A DNA stretch of 64,000 nucleotides, from positions 3,291,501 through 3,355,500 of the forward strand of contig NZ_CP006992.1 of NCBI RefSeq assembly GCF_001542815.1. The letters run 5' to 3'. Shown piece after piece: positions 37,324-47,108 of the stretch. The position numbers were made by a program, and so were the translations under genes. Each line of letters opens with the position of its first letter. The stretch's first letter is position 1. Under the pieces are notes generated by a model. That model was not told where the DNA came from, did not search any database, and saw nothing but the letters and a program-made list of their open reading frames with translations. This stretch comes from Methylobacterium sp. AMS5 (GTDB lineage: Bacteria > Pseudomonadota > Alphaproteobacteria > Rhizobiales > Beijerinckiaceae).

Positions 37324-38079
37324 TCAGTGGCCGGGGTGGAGGGCGTCGGCGAGGTAGACCGCCGTCAGCGTCGCGAAGACGTAAGCCTGAAGGGCCGCGA
37401 CGAGGAACTCGAGAGCCGTCAGCGCGATGGTGAGCGCGAGCGGCAGGGGCGAGAGCACGCCCCAGGCGCCGGCAACCAGGAGCTGGACCACGAAGAAGGC
37501 GAAGATCTTCAGCGCGATGTGGCCGGCCAGGATGTTGGCGAAGAGACGAACCGAGAGGCTGATCGGACGCGACAGGAACGACACGATCTCGATCGGCACC
37601 ATGATGAGCAGCAGCGGCTTCGGCACGCCCGACGGCACGAACACGCCGAGGAAGTGGGTGCCGTGCTTGGCGACGCCGTAGATCACCACGGTCAGGATCA
37701 CGACCAGCGCGAGGCCGAAGGTGACGATGAGGTGGCTGGTCACCGCGAAGGCGTAGGGGATCATCCCGAGCAGGTTCAGGATGAGCACGAACATGAACAG
37801 GGAGAACACGAGCGGCAGGAAACGCTTGCCGTCCTCGCCGGTCGCCTGATGCACCGTATCGGCGATGAATTCGTAGAGCGTCTCGGCCAGCGCCTGGAGA
37901 CGGCCCGGAACCACGGAGCGCCCGGAGGTCGCCACGATGGTCAGCAGCGCGATGATGCCCACCGCGGCGAACATGTAGAGAGCCGATTGCGTGAACGCGA
38001 GCTGTTGGTTGCCGATGTGACCCAGCGAGACGAGCGGCTGCAGCTCGAACTGGTGGATCGGGTCGATACTGACCGCCAT
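37324..38079 (-). CDS. atpB: F0F1 ATP synthase subunit a
   Basis: The 251-residue polytopic stator contains the key Arg segment in RPISLSVRLFANILAGH, which faces the c-ring carboxylate, and typical flanks (NLLGMIPYAFAVTSHL, ALTALEFLVAALQAYVFATL). It lies between atpI and atpE in the F0 operon. Confidence 0.96.
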   Translation of the reverse strand: MAVSIDPIHQFELQPLVSLGHIGNQQLAFTQSALYMFAAVGIIALLTIVATSGRSVVPGRLQALAETLYEFIADTVHQATGEDGKRFLPLVFSLFMFVLILNLLGMIPYAFAVTSHLIVTFGLALVVILTVVIYGVAKHGTHFLGVFVPSGVPKPLLLIMVPIEIVSFLSRPISLSVRLFANILAGHIALKIFAFFVVQLLVAGAWGVLSPLPLALTIALTALEFLVAALQAYVFATLTAVYLADALHPGH

Positions 38080-38215
38080 GTGCCCGCTTCCGCCCCTTTG
38101 TGTGTCGCGCGAGGAAACCTTTGCGGCTCCCGTCTGTCGCGCGTCGCCCTTACACGATGCCGGGCGAGTCTCAAGACCCTTGAGGCGTCTTGGAGACCCA
38201 TACCGGCGATCTTTC

Positions 38216-38581
38216 TCAGTTTTTCTTGGCGCTGAAGCCGCTGACCCGCATGACGTTGTAGATCCCCGTCACGAAGCCCAGCATCAACAGCACGATCATG
38301 CCCCACGGCTTGGTGCCGAGGAGATGATCGACGATGTAGCCGAGGATTCCCCCGGCGATCACACCCGCGATGAACTCGGTCGAGAGCCGCATGGCCTGAC
38401 CGAGCGGGGCAGCCCCGCCGGACGAGCCGGTGCGCGCAAGCCTGTCGGGCGCGGCGTTGGGCCGCTTGCCTTCGAGCTGCGTCTCGAGACGCTTGAGCCT
38501 CGCGGAGAGATCGCCGTCGGCGGGAGCCTTTTCCGGCCCGCTCCCATCACCTGCCGGGCCGCCGCTCACGGGCGACCCCAC
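38216..38581 (-). CDS. atpI: ATP synthase assembly protein AtpI
   Basis: The 121-residue protein has a hydrophilic N-terminal half (coiled-coil-like ARLKRLETQLEG) and then two membrane helices (FIAGVIAGGILGYIVDHLLG and GMIVLLMLGFVTGIYNVMR) with the AtpI/Synexin-like pattern. AtpI helps assemble the c-ring. First gene of the operon, with a good promoter about 50 bp upstream. Confidence 0.92.
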   Translation of the reverse strand: MGSPVSGGPAGDGSGPEKAPADGDLSARLKRLETQLEGKRPNAAPDRLARTGSSGGAAPLGQAMRLSTEFIAGVIAGGILGYIVDHLLGTKPWGMIVLLMLGFVTGIYNVMRVSGFSAKKN

Positions 38582-38628
38582 ACGTCGTCGGGAGCGGAGG
38601 GAAAGGATTCACCCCCTCGGCGCGGCGC

Positions 38629-38657
38629 ACCATAGTTTCGCCAACCTTGAGTGTCAA
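38629..38657 (-). promoter_or_regulatory. Sigma-70-type promoter of the atp operon
   Basis: On the minus strand TTGACA (38657-38652) and TATGGT (38634-38629) are separated by exactly 17 bp, about 48 bp upstream of the atpI start. The -35 box is a perfect consensus and the spacing is ideal. This is the best promoter match I found in the window. Confidence 0.7.
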
Positions 38658-38732
38658 GGCGGCCAAACTGCCTATTAAGTTGTTGATGGAACAACATAAT
38701 TTTTGATTTTTCCACGGCTTTCGGAAGCCGGA

Positions 38733-39386
38733 TCAGGCCCCCAGGATCGGCTTGATGATCTTCTCCATTTCCTCGATCGAGAGGGCGCCGGCGCGCTTCT
38801 CGCCGTTGATGAAGAAGGTCGGCGTCGATTCAACTTTGAGGGTGTCGAGGCCGCGGGTCTTGACCGCGTTGATGGCGGCGTAGGTGTTCTGGTCCTTCAG
38901 GCAGGCCTCGAACTTCTCCTTCGAGAATCCGGCCTGACGCAGGAGCTGTTCCAGGGCATCGACGGGCGATTGCGGCTTACGCACGAAGGCCCAGTTCTGC
39001 TGCTGGTCGAACAGCAGATCGGTGATCGGGTAGTATTTCGCCTCGCCGTCGCAGCGGGCCAGCATGAAGGCGGCGGTGGCAAGCGGATCGAGCGGGAACT
39101 CGCGCAGGGTGAAGCGCACCTTGCCGGTGTCGATGTAGCGCTCCTTCAGCACCGGCCACGTCGTCGCGTGGAAGTGGGCGCAGTGCGAGCAGGTCATCGA
39201 AGCGTATTCGATGATCGTCACCTTGGCGTCCGCCGGCCCGAGCCAGACATCGCCGAGGGGGCCGGGCTGCATCAGCGCGGCCGTGTCAGCCGATTGCGCC
39301 AGCGCCTCGAAGGTCAGGCGGGGAAGCAGGGCGGCGGTGCCGAGGGCAAGGCCGGTCAGTTTCAGGGCGTCGCGCCGGGTGATCAT
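38733..39386 (-). CDS. DsbA-family thiol:disulfide oxidoreductase (Tat-like signal)
   Basis: The 217-residue protein starts MITRRDALKLTGLALGTAALLP, a twin-arginine-type export signal. The mature thioredoxin-fold domain has the active site MTCSHCAHFH (CSHC), the DsbA helical insert and the cis-Pro loop ESTPTFFING. It acts in periplasmic disulfide formation, in a group often found near a DciA-like gene and mutY in alphaproteobacteria, as here. ATG 39386 is chosen because the frame upstream to 39554 is poor. Confidence 0.9.
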   Translation of the reverse strand: MITRRDALKLTGLALGTAALLPRLTFEALAQSADTAALMQPGPLGDVWLGPADAKVTIIEYASMTCSHCAHFHATTWPVLKERYIDTGKVRFTLREFPLDPLATAAFMLARCDGEAKYYPITDLLFDQQQNWAFVRKPQSPVDALEQLLRQAGFSKEKFEACLKDQNTYAAINAVKTRGLDTLKVESTPTFFINGEKRAGALSIEEMEKIIKPILGA

Positions 39387-39597
39387 GGCAGGGGCGGGCT
39401 CCGTTCGCGGGCCGCATTCGGCCCGATACCGCGCAGGATAGGACGGAACGGCTCCGTCCGGCCGGGGGACGCGTCGCCGCACGGCCTTTCGCGAGCCGCT
39501 TATCACGCCGCGCCGCCGCCCGCACGTCCTTGCGTTGATGCGTCGCCAAAGCATCGTCCTGGATCAGGTATCCAGCAGGAGGCCCTGGCTCGCGTCG

Positions 39598-40074
39598 CTA
39601 TCGCCGCGCGACCACGGCGATGCCGAGCCGGTCGAGGGCGTCGCGCAGGCGCTCCTCCTCGATGCGCGCCACCGCCAGCGCCACCTCGCCGCGCCGCGCC
39701 GGGTCGAGGGCTATCTGCGGGGCGCGGCGGGTGGCCCGATGCACGCGGTCCTGGCGCATGACGATCTTGCCGATGCAGGCCCAGCCGTAATGCGCGTTGA
39801 CACGCTGGATCACGATCGGCGCGAGATGCTGGAGTTCGAGGGCGAAGGCGCCTTCGACCCTCACCACCAGGGTGCCGGGCTCCGGCCTGCCCTCCGCGTC
39901 GCGGCGGGCCCGGCGCGGCCATTCGAGCTTGACCGGCTGGCAGGCCTCGGAGAGCCGCGCGCCGACGATGTCCGGCCACGCGGCGAGGATGTCGGAGGAG
40001 GCGAAGCCCTGCGCGGCAAACGCCGGGCCGATGCAGCCCTCGATCAGTTCGCTCAGCGGTTTGACGCGCGCCAT
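39598..40074 (-). CDS. DUF721 (DciA-like) protein
   Basis: The 158-residue product starts MARVKPLSELIEGCIGPAF and has the core WPDIVGARLSEACQPVKLEWPRR, then GTLVVRVEGAFALELQHLAPIVIQRVNAHYG, the DUF721 signature. DciA proteins load the replicative helicase in bacteria without DnaC, so a replication role is likely. ATG 40074 is preferred to one at 40092 (MCSGVP). It is divergent from mutY across a small intervening gene. Confidence 0.87.
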   Translation of the reverse strand: MARVKPLSELIEGCIGPAFAAQGFASSDILAAWPDIVGARLSEACQPVKLEWPRRARRDAEGRPEPGTLVVRVEGAFALELQHLAPIVIQRVNAHYGWACIGKIVMRQDRVHRATRRAPQIALDPARRGEVALAVARIEEERLRDALDRLGIAVVARR

Positions 40075-40206
40075 CGGCACTCCGGAACACAAGGGCCGCT
40101 CGGTCAGCGCGTCCCTCCGGCGAACCTACCCGAAATGCGGTCCGCGCGGGAGTCGGAAGCGAGACTCCCGAGCCGGTGACATCAGCCCTCTCGGCCTGTC
40201 CCGGCA

Positions 40207-40530
40207 TCACGCATGAACCGGATCCCTGGAACGGCTTCGCTTGAGGACGTTCGCGATCGTCCAGGCGATGAAGGCGGAGAGAAAGGTCACGAATTCCAGG
40301 CAGAGCGCCATGAAATACCGAGGTCCCGTATCCGTTTCGGCCACGCCCGAGACGAGGCCCCAATGCGCAAGGCCGGCCGCACCGACGAGGAGCAGGACGG
40401 CGTAGATCCAGCGGACGGCATGTCGCCAAAGCATGATGGCGAAATCGGTGCCGATCGCCATGCGGCACAGGATCAGCAAGACGCCGGGACCGGCGACGAA
40501 CAGGAAGAGGATCAGGAGCGCCTGGATCAT
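40207..40530 (-). CDS. Hypothetical membrane protein
   Basis: The 107-residue product has three hydrophobic segments: ALLILFLFVAGPGVLLILCRM, AVRWIYAVLLLVGAAGLAHWGL and MALCLEFVTFLSAFIAWTIANVL, ending in a basic tail. The frame is open to an ATG at 40626, but the sequence between is not membrane-like. No family is recognised. It lies between the DciA-like gene and mutY, on the opposite strand to the latter. Confidence 0.65.
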   Translation of the reverse strand: MIQALLILFLFVAGPGVLLILCRMAIGTDFAIMLWRHAVRWIYAVLLLVGAAGLAHWGLVSGVAETDTGPRYFMALCLEFVTFLSAFIAWTIANVLKRSRSRDPVHA

Positions 40531-40676
40531 ACAGCCCAAGATAGCGGCCTTCGGCGCAGGCTGGAATGCGTTCAGGCCGGGCCGGCCTTCGGTGGGTGCG
40601 GAAGGCTCGGCGTTCAGCCGCGTCACATTTCGGCAAGGCGCTGTTTTCGCGGCCGCGCTCCCGCTATGGACAGGCC

Positions 40677-41891
40677 ATGCCCGCCGCCTCGGCCGCCGAC
40701 CTCCTCACCTGGTACGACCGCCACCGCCGGGCACTGCCTTGGCGGGCGCTGCCGGGTGAGACGGCCGACCCTTACCGGGTCTGGCTCTCGGAAGTGATGC
40801 TGCAGCAGACCACCGTCACGGCGGTCAAACCCTACTTCGAAAGATTCCTGACGCTGTTTCCCAGCGTCGCGGCGCTCGCGGCCGCGCCGGAAGAGGCGGT
40901 GATGTCGGCCTGGGCCGGGCTCGGCTACTATTCCCGCGCCCGCAACCTGCATGCCTGCGCCAAGTCGGTCGCGAGCGCCGGCGGGTTTCCCGACACCGAA
41001 GACGGCCTGCGCAAGCTTCCCGGCATCGGCGCCTACACGGCCGGCGCCATCGCCGCGATCGCCTTCGACCGGCCGGCGGCGGCGGTCGATGGCAATGTCG
41101 AGCGGGTGATGAGCCGTCTCCACGCCATCGAGACGCCGCTTCCCGCCGCCCGCGCCCAGATCCGCCTGTTCACCCAGGCCCTGGTGCCGGACCGGCGGCC
41201 GGGCGATTTCGCGCAGGCGCTGATGGATCTCGGCGCCACCCTGTGTACGCCGAAGCGCCCGGCCTGCGCCCTCTGCCCCTGGATGCTGCCCTGCCGCGCC
41301 CGCGCCGAGGGGTTGCAGGAGACGTTTCCGCGCAAGTTGAAGAAGGAGAAGGGGATCTTGCGAAAGGGCGCGGCCTTCGTCGCGCTACGGGCCGGAGACG
41401 AGGCGGTCCTGCTGCGCACGCGACCGCCGGAAGGCCTGCTCGGCGCCATGGCCGAACCGCCGACGAGCGATTGGCGGCCCGATTACGATCCGGCCAAGGG
41501 CCTGCTCGACGCGCCGCTCGATGCCCGCTGGAAGCGCCTGCCCGGCGTGGTGAAGCACGGCTTCACCCATTTCCCGCTCGAACTCACGGTGTTTCTCGCC
41601 CGCGTCGCGGCGGACACGAAGCCGCCGGAGGGCATGCGCTTCACCCCCCGCGACGCGCTCGAGACCGAGCCGCTGCCCGGTGCGATGAAGAAGGTGCTCG
41701 CCCACGCGCTCACCGGCCCGGTGCCCGTGGTGGCGCCGAAGCCGGTTCCGGTCCGCGAACCCGATCTCGCCACGCTTCCCGAGCCCGAGCCGCCGCCGCG
41801 GCGTGGGCCGATCCCGAAGCTCGCCTCGTCGCGGCCCTCGGATCTGGCGCGGATCGTCAAGAAGGCGCCGAAACCGGTTCGGACACGATAG
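40677..41891 (+). CDS. mutY: A/G-specific adenine glycosylase MutY
   Basis: The 404-residue repair enzyme removes adenine mispaired with 8-oxoguanine. The helix-hairpin-helix LPGIGAYTAGAIAAIAF contains the catalytic region, with VDGNVERV after it. The Fe-S ligands are C-x6-C-x2-C-x5-C in CTPKRPACALCPWMLPC, and a C-terminal NUDIX-like domain (LLRTRPPEGLLGAM...) recognises 8-oxoG. The last 60 residues are a Pro/Glu-rich tail. ATG 40677 (MPAASAADLLTWYDRHRR) fits the family; 40566 is an upstream in-frame alternative. Confidence 0.95.
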   Translation: MPAASAADLLTWYDRHRRALPWRALPGETADPYRVWLSEVMLQQTTVTAVKPYFERFLTLFPSVAALAAAPEEAVMSAWAGLGYYSRARNLHACAKSVASAGGFPDTEDGLRKLPGIGAYTAGAIAAIAFDRPAAAVDGNVERVMSRLHAIETPLPAARAQIRLFTQALVPDRRPGDFAQALMDLGATLCTPKRPACALCPWMLPCRARAEGLQETFPRKLKKEKGILRKGAAFVALRAGDEAVLLRTRPPEGLLGAMAEPPTSDWRPDYDPAKGLLDAPLDARWKRLPGVVKHGFTHFPLELTVFLARVAADTKPPEGMRFTPRDALETEPLPGAMKKVLAHALTGPVPVVAPKPVPVREPDLATLPEPEPPPRRGPIPKLASSRPSDLARIVKKAPKPVRTR

Positions 41892-41898
41892 GGAAAGA

Positions 41899-41941
41899 TG
41901 CAGGGCTCTGCCCTGCACCCGCGAAAGGACTTGTCCTTTCG
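41899..41941. terminator. Double hairpin between convergent mutY and ccrM
   Basis: Two adjacent stems: TGCAGGG / CCCTGCA (7 bp, 5-nt loop) and CGAAAGGAC / GTCCTTTCG (9 bp, tight loop), in the 65-bp gap between the two stops. I recall similar double hairpins as widespread intergenic repeats in alphaproteobacteria. A bidirectional terminator role is likely. Confidence 0.7.
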
Positions 41942-41956
41942 AAACCGAGACGAGCG

Positions 41957-43582
<1,626 letters not shown>

Positions 43583-43930
43583 ATGAAGGTTTCCAACAGG
43601 ACCGCTGCCGTCTGCCTCGCCACCGTCATCGGTGCCCTCTCGGCGCTGCCCGCTCAGGCCCAGGGTGGCCGGGCCTCCTGGTACGGAAGCGGCAAGAAGA
43701 CAGCCAATGGCGAGCGGTTCAACCCCAATGGTTACACCGCCGCCCACCGCAGCCTGCCCTTCGGTACCCGCGTCCGCGTCACGAACCGGTCCAACGGCCG
43801 CTCGGTCGTGGTGCGCATCAACGATCGCGGCCCGTTCGTCGGCGGCCGGGTGATCGATCTGGCCCGCGGCTCGGCCCGCGCCATCGGCATGTCGGGCGTC
43901 AGCTACGTCTCGCTCAACGTGGTGCGCTGA
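43583..43930 (+). CDS. rlpA: RlpA-family septal ring lytic transglycosylase (short form)
   Basis: The 115-residue product has a signal peptide ([20 protein letters not shown]) and then only the double-psi beta-barrel: [36 protein letters not shown] and [20 protein letters not shown]. RlpA cleaves denuded glycan strands at the septum. There is no lipobox Cys and no SPOR domain, so this is a minimal secreted form. An in-frame ATG at 43571 would add four residues. Confidence 0.87.
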   Translation: MKVSNRTAAVCLATVIGALSALPAQAQGGRASWYGSGKKTANGERFNPNGYTAAHRSLPFGTRVRVTNRSNGRSVVVRINDRGPFVGGRVIDLARGSARAIGMSGVSYVSLNVVR

Positions 43931-44056
43931 GGCGGGCACCGCCTCCGTTCCATCCGGCGTTGCCGGGGAACCGCCCGCTTCCCATCTTCGTCTCAACGAG
44001 GACGCGCAGGCCCGGAACGCTTTTCGATCCGGGCTGCAAAGGGATGAGGAGCCGAG

Positions 44057-44374
44057 ATGGCGAAGCCGATGGTGGTCGAGATTCCGCATGAACTCGGCCG
44101 CGACGAGGCCCGGCGGCGCATCGACGAGGGCACCGTTCGCGTGCGCGAGGCGCTCGGCAAGAGCGGCATCGCCATCAACACCCTGACCTGGACCGGCGAC
44201 CGGCTCGACTACTCGGTCACGGCCATGGCCCAGACCGTGGACGGCCAGATCGATGTCGGCCAGGACGTGGTTCGCGTCGAGGTGCGCATGCCGCTGCTGC
44301 TCTCGATCTTCGCCCAGAAGATCCAGAAGATCGTCGGCAAGGAGGGCAACAAGCTCCTCCTGACGAAGAAATAG
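44057..44374 (+). CDS. Polyhydroxyalkanoic acid system family protein
   Basis: The 105-residue product matches the small PHA-granule-region family by its opening (VVEIPHELGRDEARRRI), the middle LTWTGDRLDYSVTAMAQTVDGQIDV and the end SIFAQKIQKIVGKEGNKLLLTKK. The family is linked by context to polyhydroxyalkanoate storage, but its biochemical role is unknown. No phasin or synthase genes are adjacent. Its ribosome-binding site, GGGATGAGGAGCCGAG, is good. Confidence 0.82.
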   Translation: MAKPMVVEIPHELGRDEARRRIDEGTVRVREALGKSGIAINTLTWTGDRLDYSVTAMAQTVDGQIDVGQDVVRVEVRMPLLLSIFAQKIQKIVGKEGNKLLLTKK

Positions 44375-44481
44375 CCGGGGCCGAGACATCGCGGGGAGCG
44401 GACTACGGGAACCCGCTCCGCGACGCCTCGTTGGCGTGACACGGCGGCACGGTGCCCGCCGCCAGCGAGGCTTCGACCCAT

Positions 44482-44703
44482 ATGGCCAATCCCGGATCGA
44501 TCCCGGAGACTCCCGTGCCCGGCCCCGAGACGCCTGGACCGGAGACGCCCGACTCCCCCCAGATCCCCGAGCCCGGTCCCGGCCCTGAAATCCCCGGCGG
44601 AACGCCCGCCGAGGCTCCCAGCACCACGCCGACCGAGATTCCCGTCGAGAGCCCCGGCCTTCCGGATTCAACGCCGACCGGCCCGGCCAACCCGACCGCC
44701 TGA
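44482..44703 (+). CDS. Proline-rich repetitive small protein
   Basis: The 73-residue product is over a third Pro and Gly, with recurring PETP and PGPE units (IPETPVPGPETPGPETP), almost no aromatic residues and one basic residue or fewer. It must be intrinsically disordered. An in-frame GTG at 44452 would add 10 residues. I have no functional assignment; it may be cytoplasmic as no signal peptide is evident. Composition-driven coding potential in GC-rich DNA calls for caution. Confidence 0.5.
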   Translation: MANPGSIPETPVPGPETPGPETPDSPQIPEPGPGPEIPGGTPAEAPSTTPTEIPVESPGLPDSTPTGPANPTA

Positions 44704-44825
44704 ACGCTTCACCCGAAGCGACGCCGGCTCCGCACGACGCGAAAGCCTGAATCCGCGGAGGCGGGCGCCGACAATCGGGGCCGGCAAAACACCAGGGCCC
44801 TCGGTTTCCGGCGATCGCCCTCAGC

Positions 44826-44905
44826 GTCTCTCATCAAACGCCCGCCGCGCTGTCATCGCCAGAACGAGAACGGCCAGAGACCGTGAGTTTTGCGAGTCGC
44901 TCTAA
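44826..44905. repeat. Intergenic palindromic repeat, copy 3
   Basis: The element runs from CGTCTCTCATCAAACG to GAGTTTTGCGAGTCGCTCTAAA. Its core 44845-44883 is 36/39 identical to copy 1 at 24001-24039 in the same orientation. The outer arms are partly degenerate here. It lies in the 255-bp gap between the Pro-rich gene and the ABC-F gene, which are on the same strand, so it cannot be only a convergent terminator. Confidence 0.85.
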
Positions 44906-44958
44906 AGGCGCGGCCCACTTGCGTTGTTCCGGAGTGCGGCTGCTGCCATAAGCCCGGC

Positions 44959-46782
44959 ATGGCCGCTCCCCCGCTTCTCACCCTTCAAGACGTCGCGCTC
45001 ACCTTCGGCGGAACCCCGCTGATCGAGCGCGCCGAGTTGACGATCGCACCCGGCGAGCGCGCCTGCCTCGTCGGCCGCAACGGCTCGGGCAAATCGACCC
45101 TGATGCGCATCGCCGCGGGCTTGGTGGAGCCGGATCGCGCCGTGCGCTTCGTGCAGCCCGGCACCACCATCCGCTACCTCGCGCAGGAGCCGGACTTTTC
45201 CGGCTTCGAGACGACGCTGGCCTTCGCGGAAGCCGGCCTCGCGCCGGGCGACGACGCGCATCGCGCCCGCTATCTCCTAGAGAGTCTGGGGCTCGACGGC
45301 ACGGAGAACCCCCAGCGCCTGTCGGGCGGCGAGGCGCGCCGGACCGCACTCGCCCAGGCGCTCGCGCCCGAGCCCGACATCCTGCTGCTCGACGAGCCCA
45401 CCAACCATCTCGATCTCCCCGCCATCGAGTGGCTGGAATCCGAGCTGAAACGCACGCGCTCGGCCCTCATCATCATCAGCCACGACCGGCGCTTTCTTTC
45501 GGCCCTGTCGCGATCCACCATCTGGCTCGACCGCGGCGTGACCCGCCGAATCGAGCAGGGCTTCTCGAGCTTCGAAGCGTGGCGCGACGCCTTCTTCGAG
45601 GAGGAGGAGCGCGACAAGCACAAGCTCGACCGCAAGATCGCCGACGAGGAACATTGGCTGCGCTACGGCGTGACCGCCCGGCGCAAGCGCAACGTGCGTC
45701 GCCTCTCCGACCTGCAGACCCTGCGCAAGCAGAGCCGCGACCACCGCCGCCCGGTGGGGCAGGCGGTGCTGACGGCGAGCGAGGGCGAGGCCTCCGGCAC
45801 GCTGATCGCGGAAGCCAGGCACGTCTCGAAATCCTACGGCGAGCGCCGGATCGTCCACGACCTGTCCCTGCGCGTGCTGCGCGGCGACCGGCTCGGCATC
45901 GTCGGCCCGAACGGGGCGGGCAAGACCACGCTGATCAACCTGCTGACCGGCGCGCTCGCGCCCGATTCGGGCGAGATGCGTCTCGGAACCAGCCTCAACA
46001 TGGTCCATCTCGATCAGGCCCGTGCCGTACTGGAGGGGAGCGCGACCGTCACGGAGGTGTTGACCGGCGGAAGCGGCGACAGCGTCACGGTGGGCGGGCG
46101 CAGCCGCCATGTCATCGGCTACCTCAAGGACTTCCTGTTCGCGCCCGAACAGGCGCGCACGCCCGTGAGCGTCCTCTCCGGCGGCGAGCGAAACCGGCTG
46201 CTGATCGCTCGAGCGCTCGCCCAGCCCTCCAACCTCCTCGTGCTCGACGAGCCCACCAACGACCTCGACCTCGAAACCCTGGACCTCCTCCAGGAGATGC
46301 TCGGCGACTATGCCGGCACTCTGATTCTGGTGAGCCACGACCGCGACTTCCTCGATCGGGTGGCCGGCACCGTGCTGGTCAGCGAGGGGGAGGGGCGCTG
46401 GGTCGAGTATGCCGGCGGCTATTCCGACATGCTGTCCCAGCGCGGGCGCGGCGTGGAGGCACGCAGCGACGGGCGGGAGAAGCCGGCCCGCGAACGGGCC
46501 GAGCCGCGGGAGAAGGCGACGCGAACGGAAACCGCTTCGGCGCGGAACAAGCTCGGCTTCAAGGAGCAGCACGAGCTGAAGACCCTGCCCGTCCGCATGG
46601 CCGAGTTGGAAACGGGAATCGCCAAACTGCGCGAGGTCCTGTCCGATCCCGGCTTGTATAGCCGCGATCCCGGCCGCTTTCAGAAGGCGACCGCCATGCT
46701 CGGTGCGGCGGAAGCCGAACTGGCCGCTGCCGAGGAGCGCTGGCTGACCCTGGAGATGCAGCGCGAGGCACAAGGCGGCTGA
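44959..46782 (+). CDS. ABC-F family ATPase (Uup-like)
   Basis: The 607-residue protein has two ABC domains and no membrane segments: Walker A VGRNGSGKS and VGPNGAGKT, signatures RLSGGEARR and VLSGGERNR, and Walker B LLLLDEPTNHLDLP and LVLDEPTNDLDLE. A charged C-terminal coiled-coil (ELKTLPVRMAELETGIAKLREV) resembles Uup. ABC-F proteins act on ribosomes or DNA intermediates rather than transport. ATG 44959 (MAAPPLLTLQDVAL) is preferred; an upstream in-frame start at 44890 lies inside the repeat. Confidence 0.93.
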   Translation: MAAPPLLTLQDVALTFGGTPLIERAELTIAPGERACLVGRNGSGKSTLMRIAAGLVEPDRAVRFVQPGTTIRYLAQEPDFSGFETTLAFAEAGLAPGDDAHRARYLLESLGLDGTENPQRLSGGEARRTALAQALAPEPDILLLDEPTNHLDLPAIEWLESELKRTRSALIIISHDRRFLSALSRSTIWLDRGVTRRIEQGFSSFEAWRDAFFEEEERDKHKLDRKIADEEHWLRYGVTARRKRNVRRLSDLQTLRKQSRDHRRPVGQAVLTASEGEASGTLIAEARHVSKSYGERRIVHDLSLRVLRGDRLGIVGPNGAGKTTLINLLTGALAPDSGEMRLGTSLNMVHLDQARAVLEGSATVTEVLTGGSGDSVTVGGRSRHVIGYLKDFLFAPEQARTPVSVLSGGERNRLLIARALAQPSNLLVLDEPTNDLDLETLDLLQEMLGDYAGTLILVSHDRDFLDRVAGTVLVSEGEGRWVEYAGGYSDMLSQRGRGVEARSDGREKPARERAEPREKATRTETASARNKLGFKEQHELKTLPVRMAELETGIAKLREVLSDPGLYSRDPGRFQKATAMLGAAEAELAAAEERWLTLEMQREAQGG

Positions 46783-47108
46783 CCGACCCTCGACGAACCC
46801 TGCACAACGCTTCGATCCGTGGAAAACTTTTGCTGGCGGACGGGGATTAAGTTGCGAGGCTGCAACAGAGTGCAGGGAAGCTGCTTTGTGTCAGCTCCGA
46901 GACAGTCATCTCTGTTGCTCGTACGGCCACGCTCGCTCATGGTGCCGCTGCGGACGGGATAACCCCGCTGCGGCTTGGCCGACACCCGGATGGGAAGGGC
47001 CAAGCTCCAAGGGAAAAAAGGACGGGCCGGAACGACCACGAGATGGTGGGCGCCCGGCTAGAACAGAAGTCCGATCCCGTGGGTCTCGAAACTTCTGGAG
47101 GGTATACC
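46783..47108. promoter_or_regulatory. Long leader/promoter region of the porin gene
   Basis: About 325 bp precede the porin. CTGGAGGGTATACC gives a strong ribosome-binding site just before the ATG. The remaining sequence contains several short GC stems but no structure I can name. A long 5' leader regulating porin mRNA is plausible, as with other bacterial porins, but is inference. Confidence 0.4.

Noticed and set aside
38679..38695. A small stem GTTGTT / AACAAC upstream of the atp promoter
   Set aside because: Only 6 bp without a clear T-run; too weak to call a terminator.
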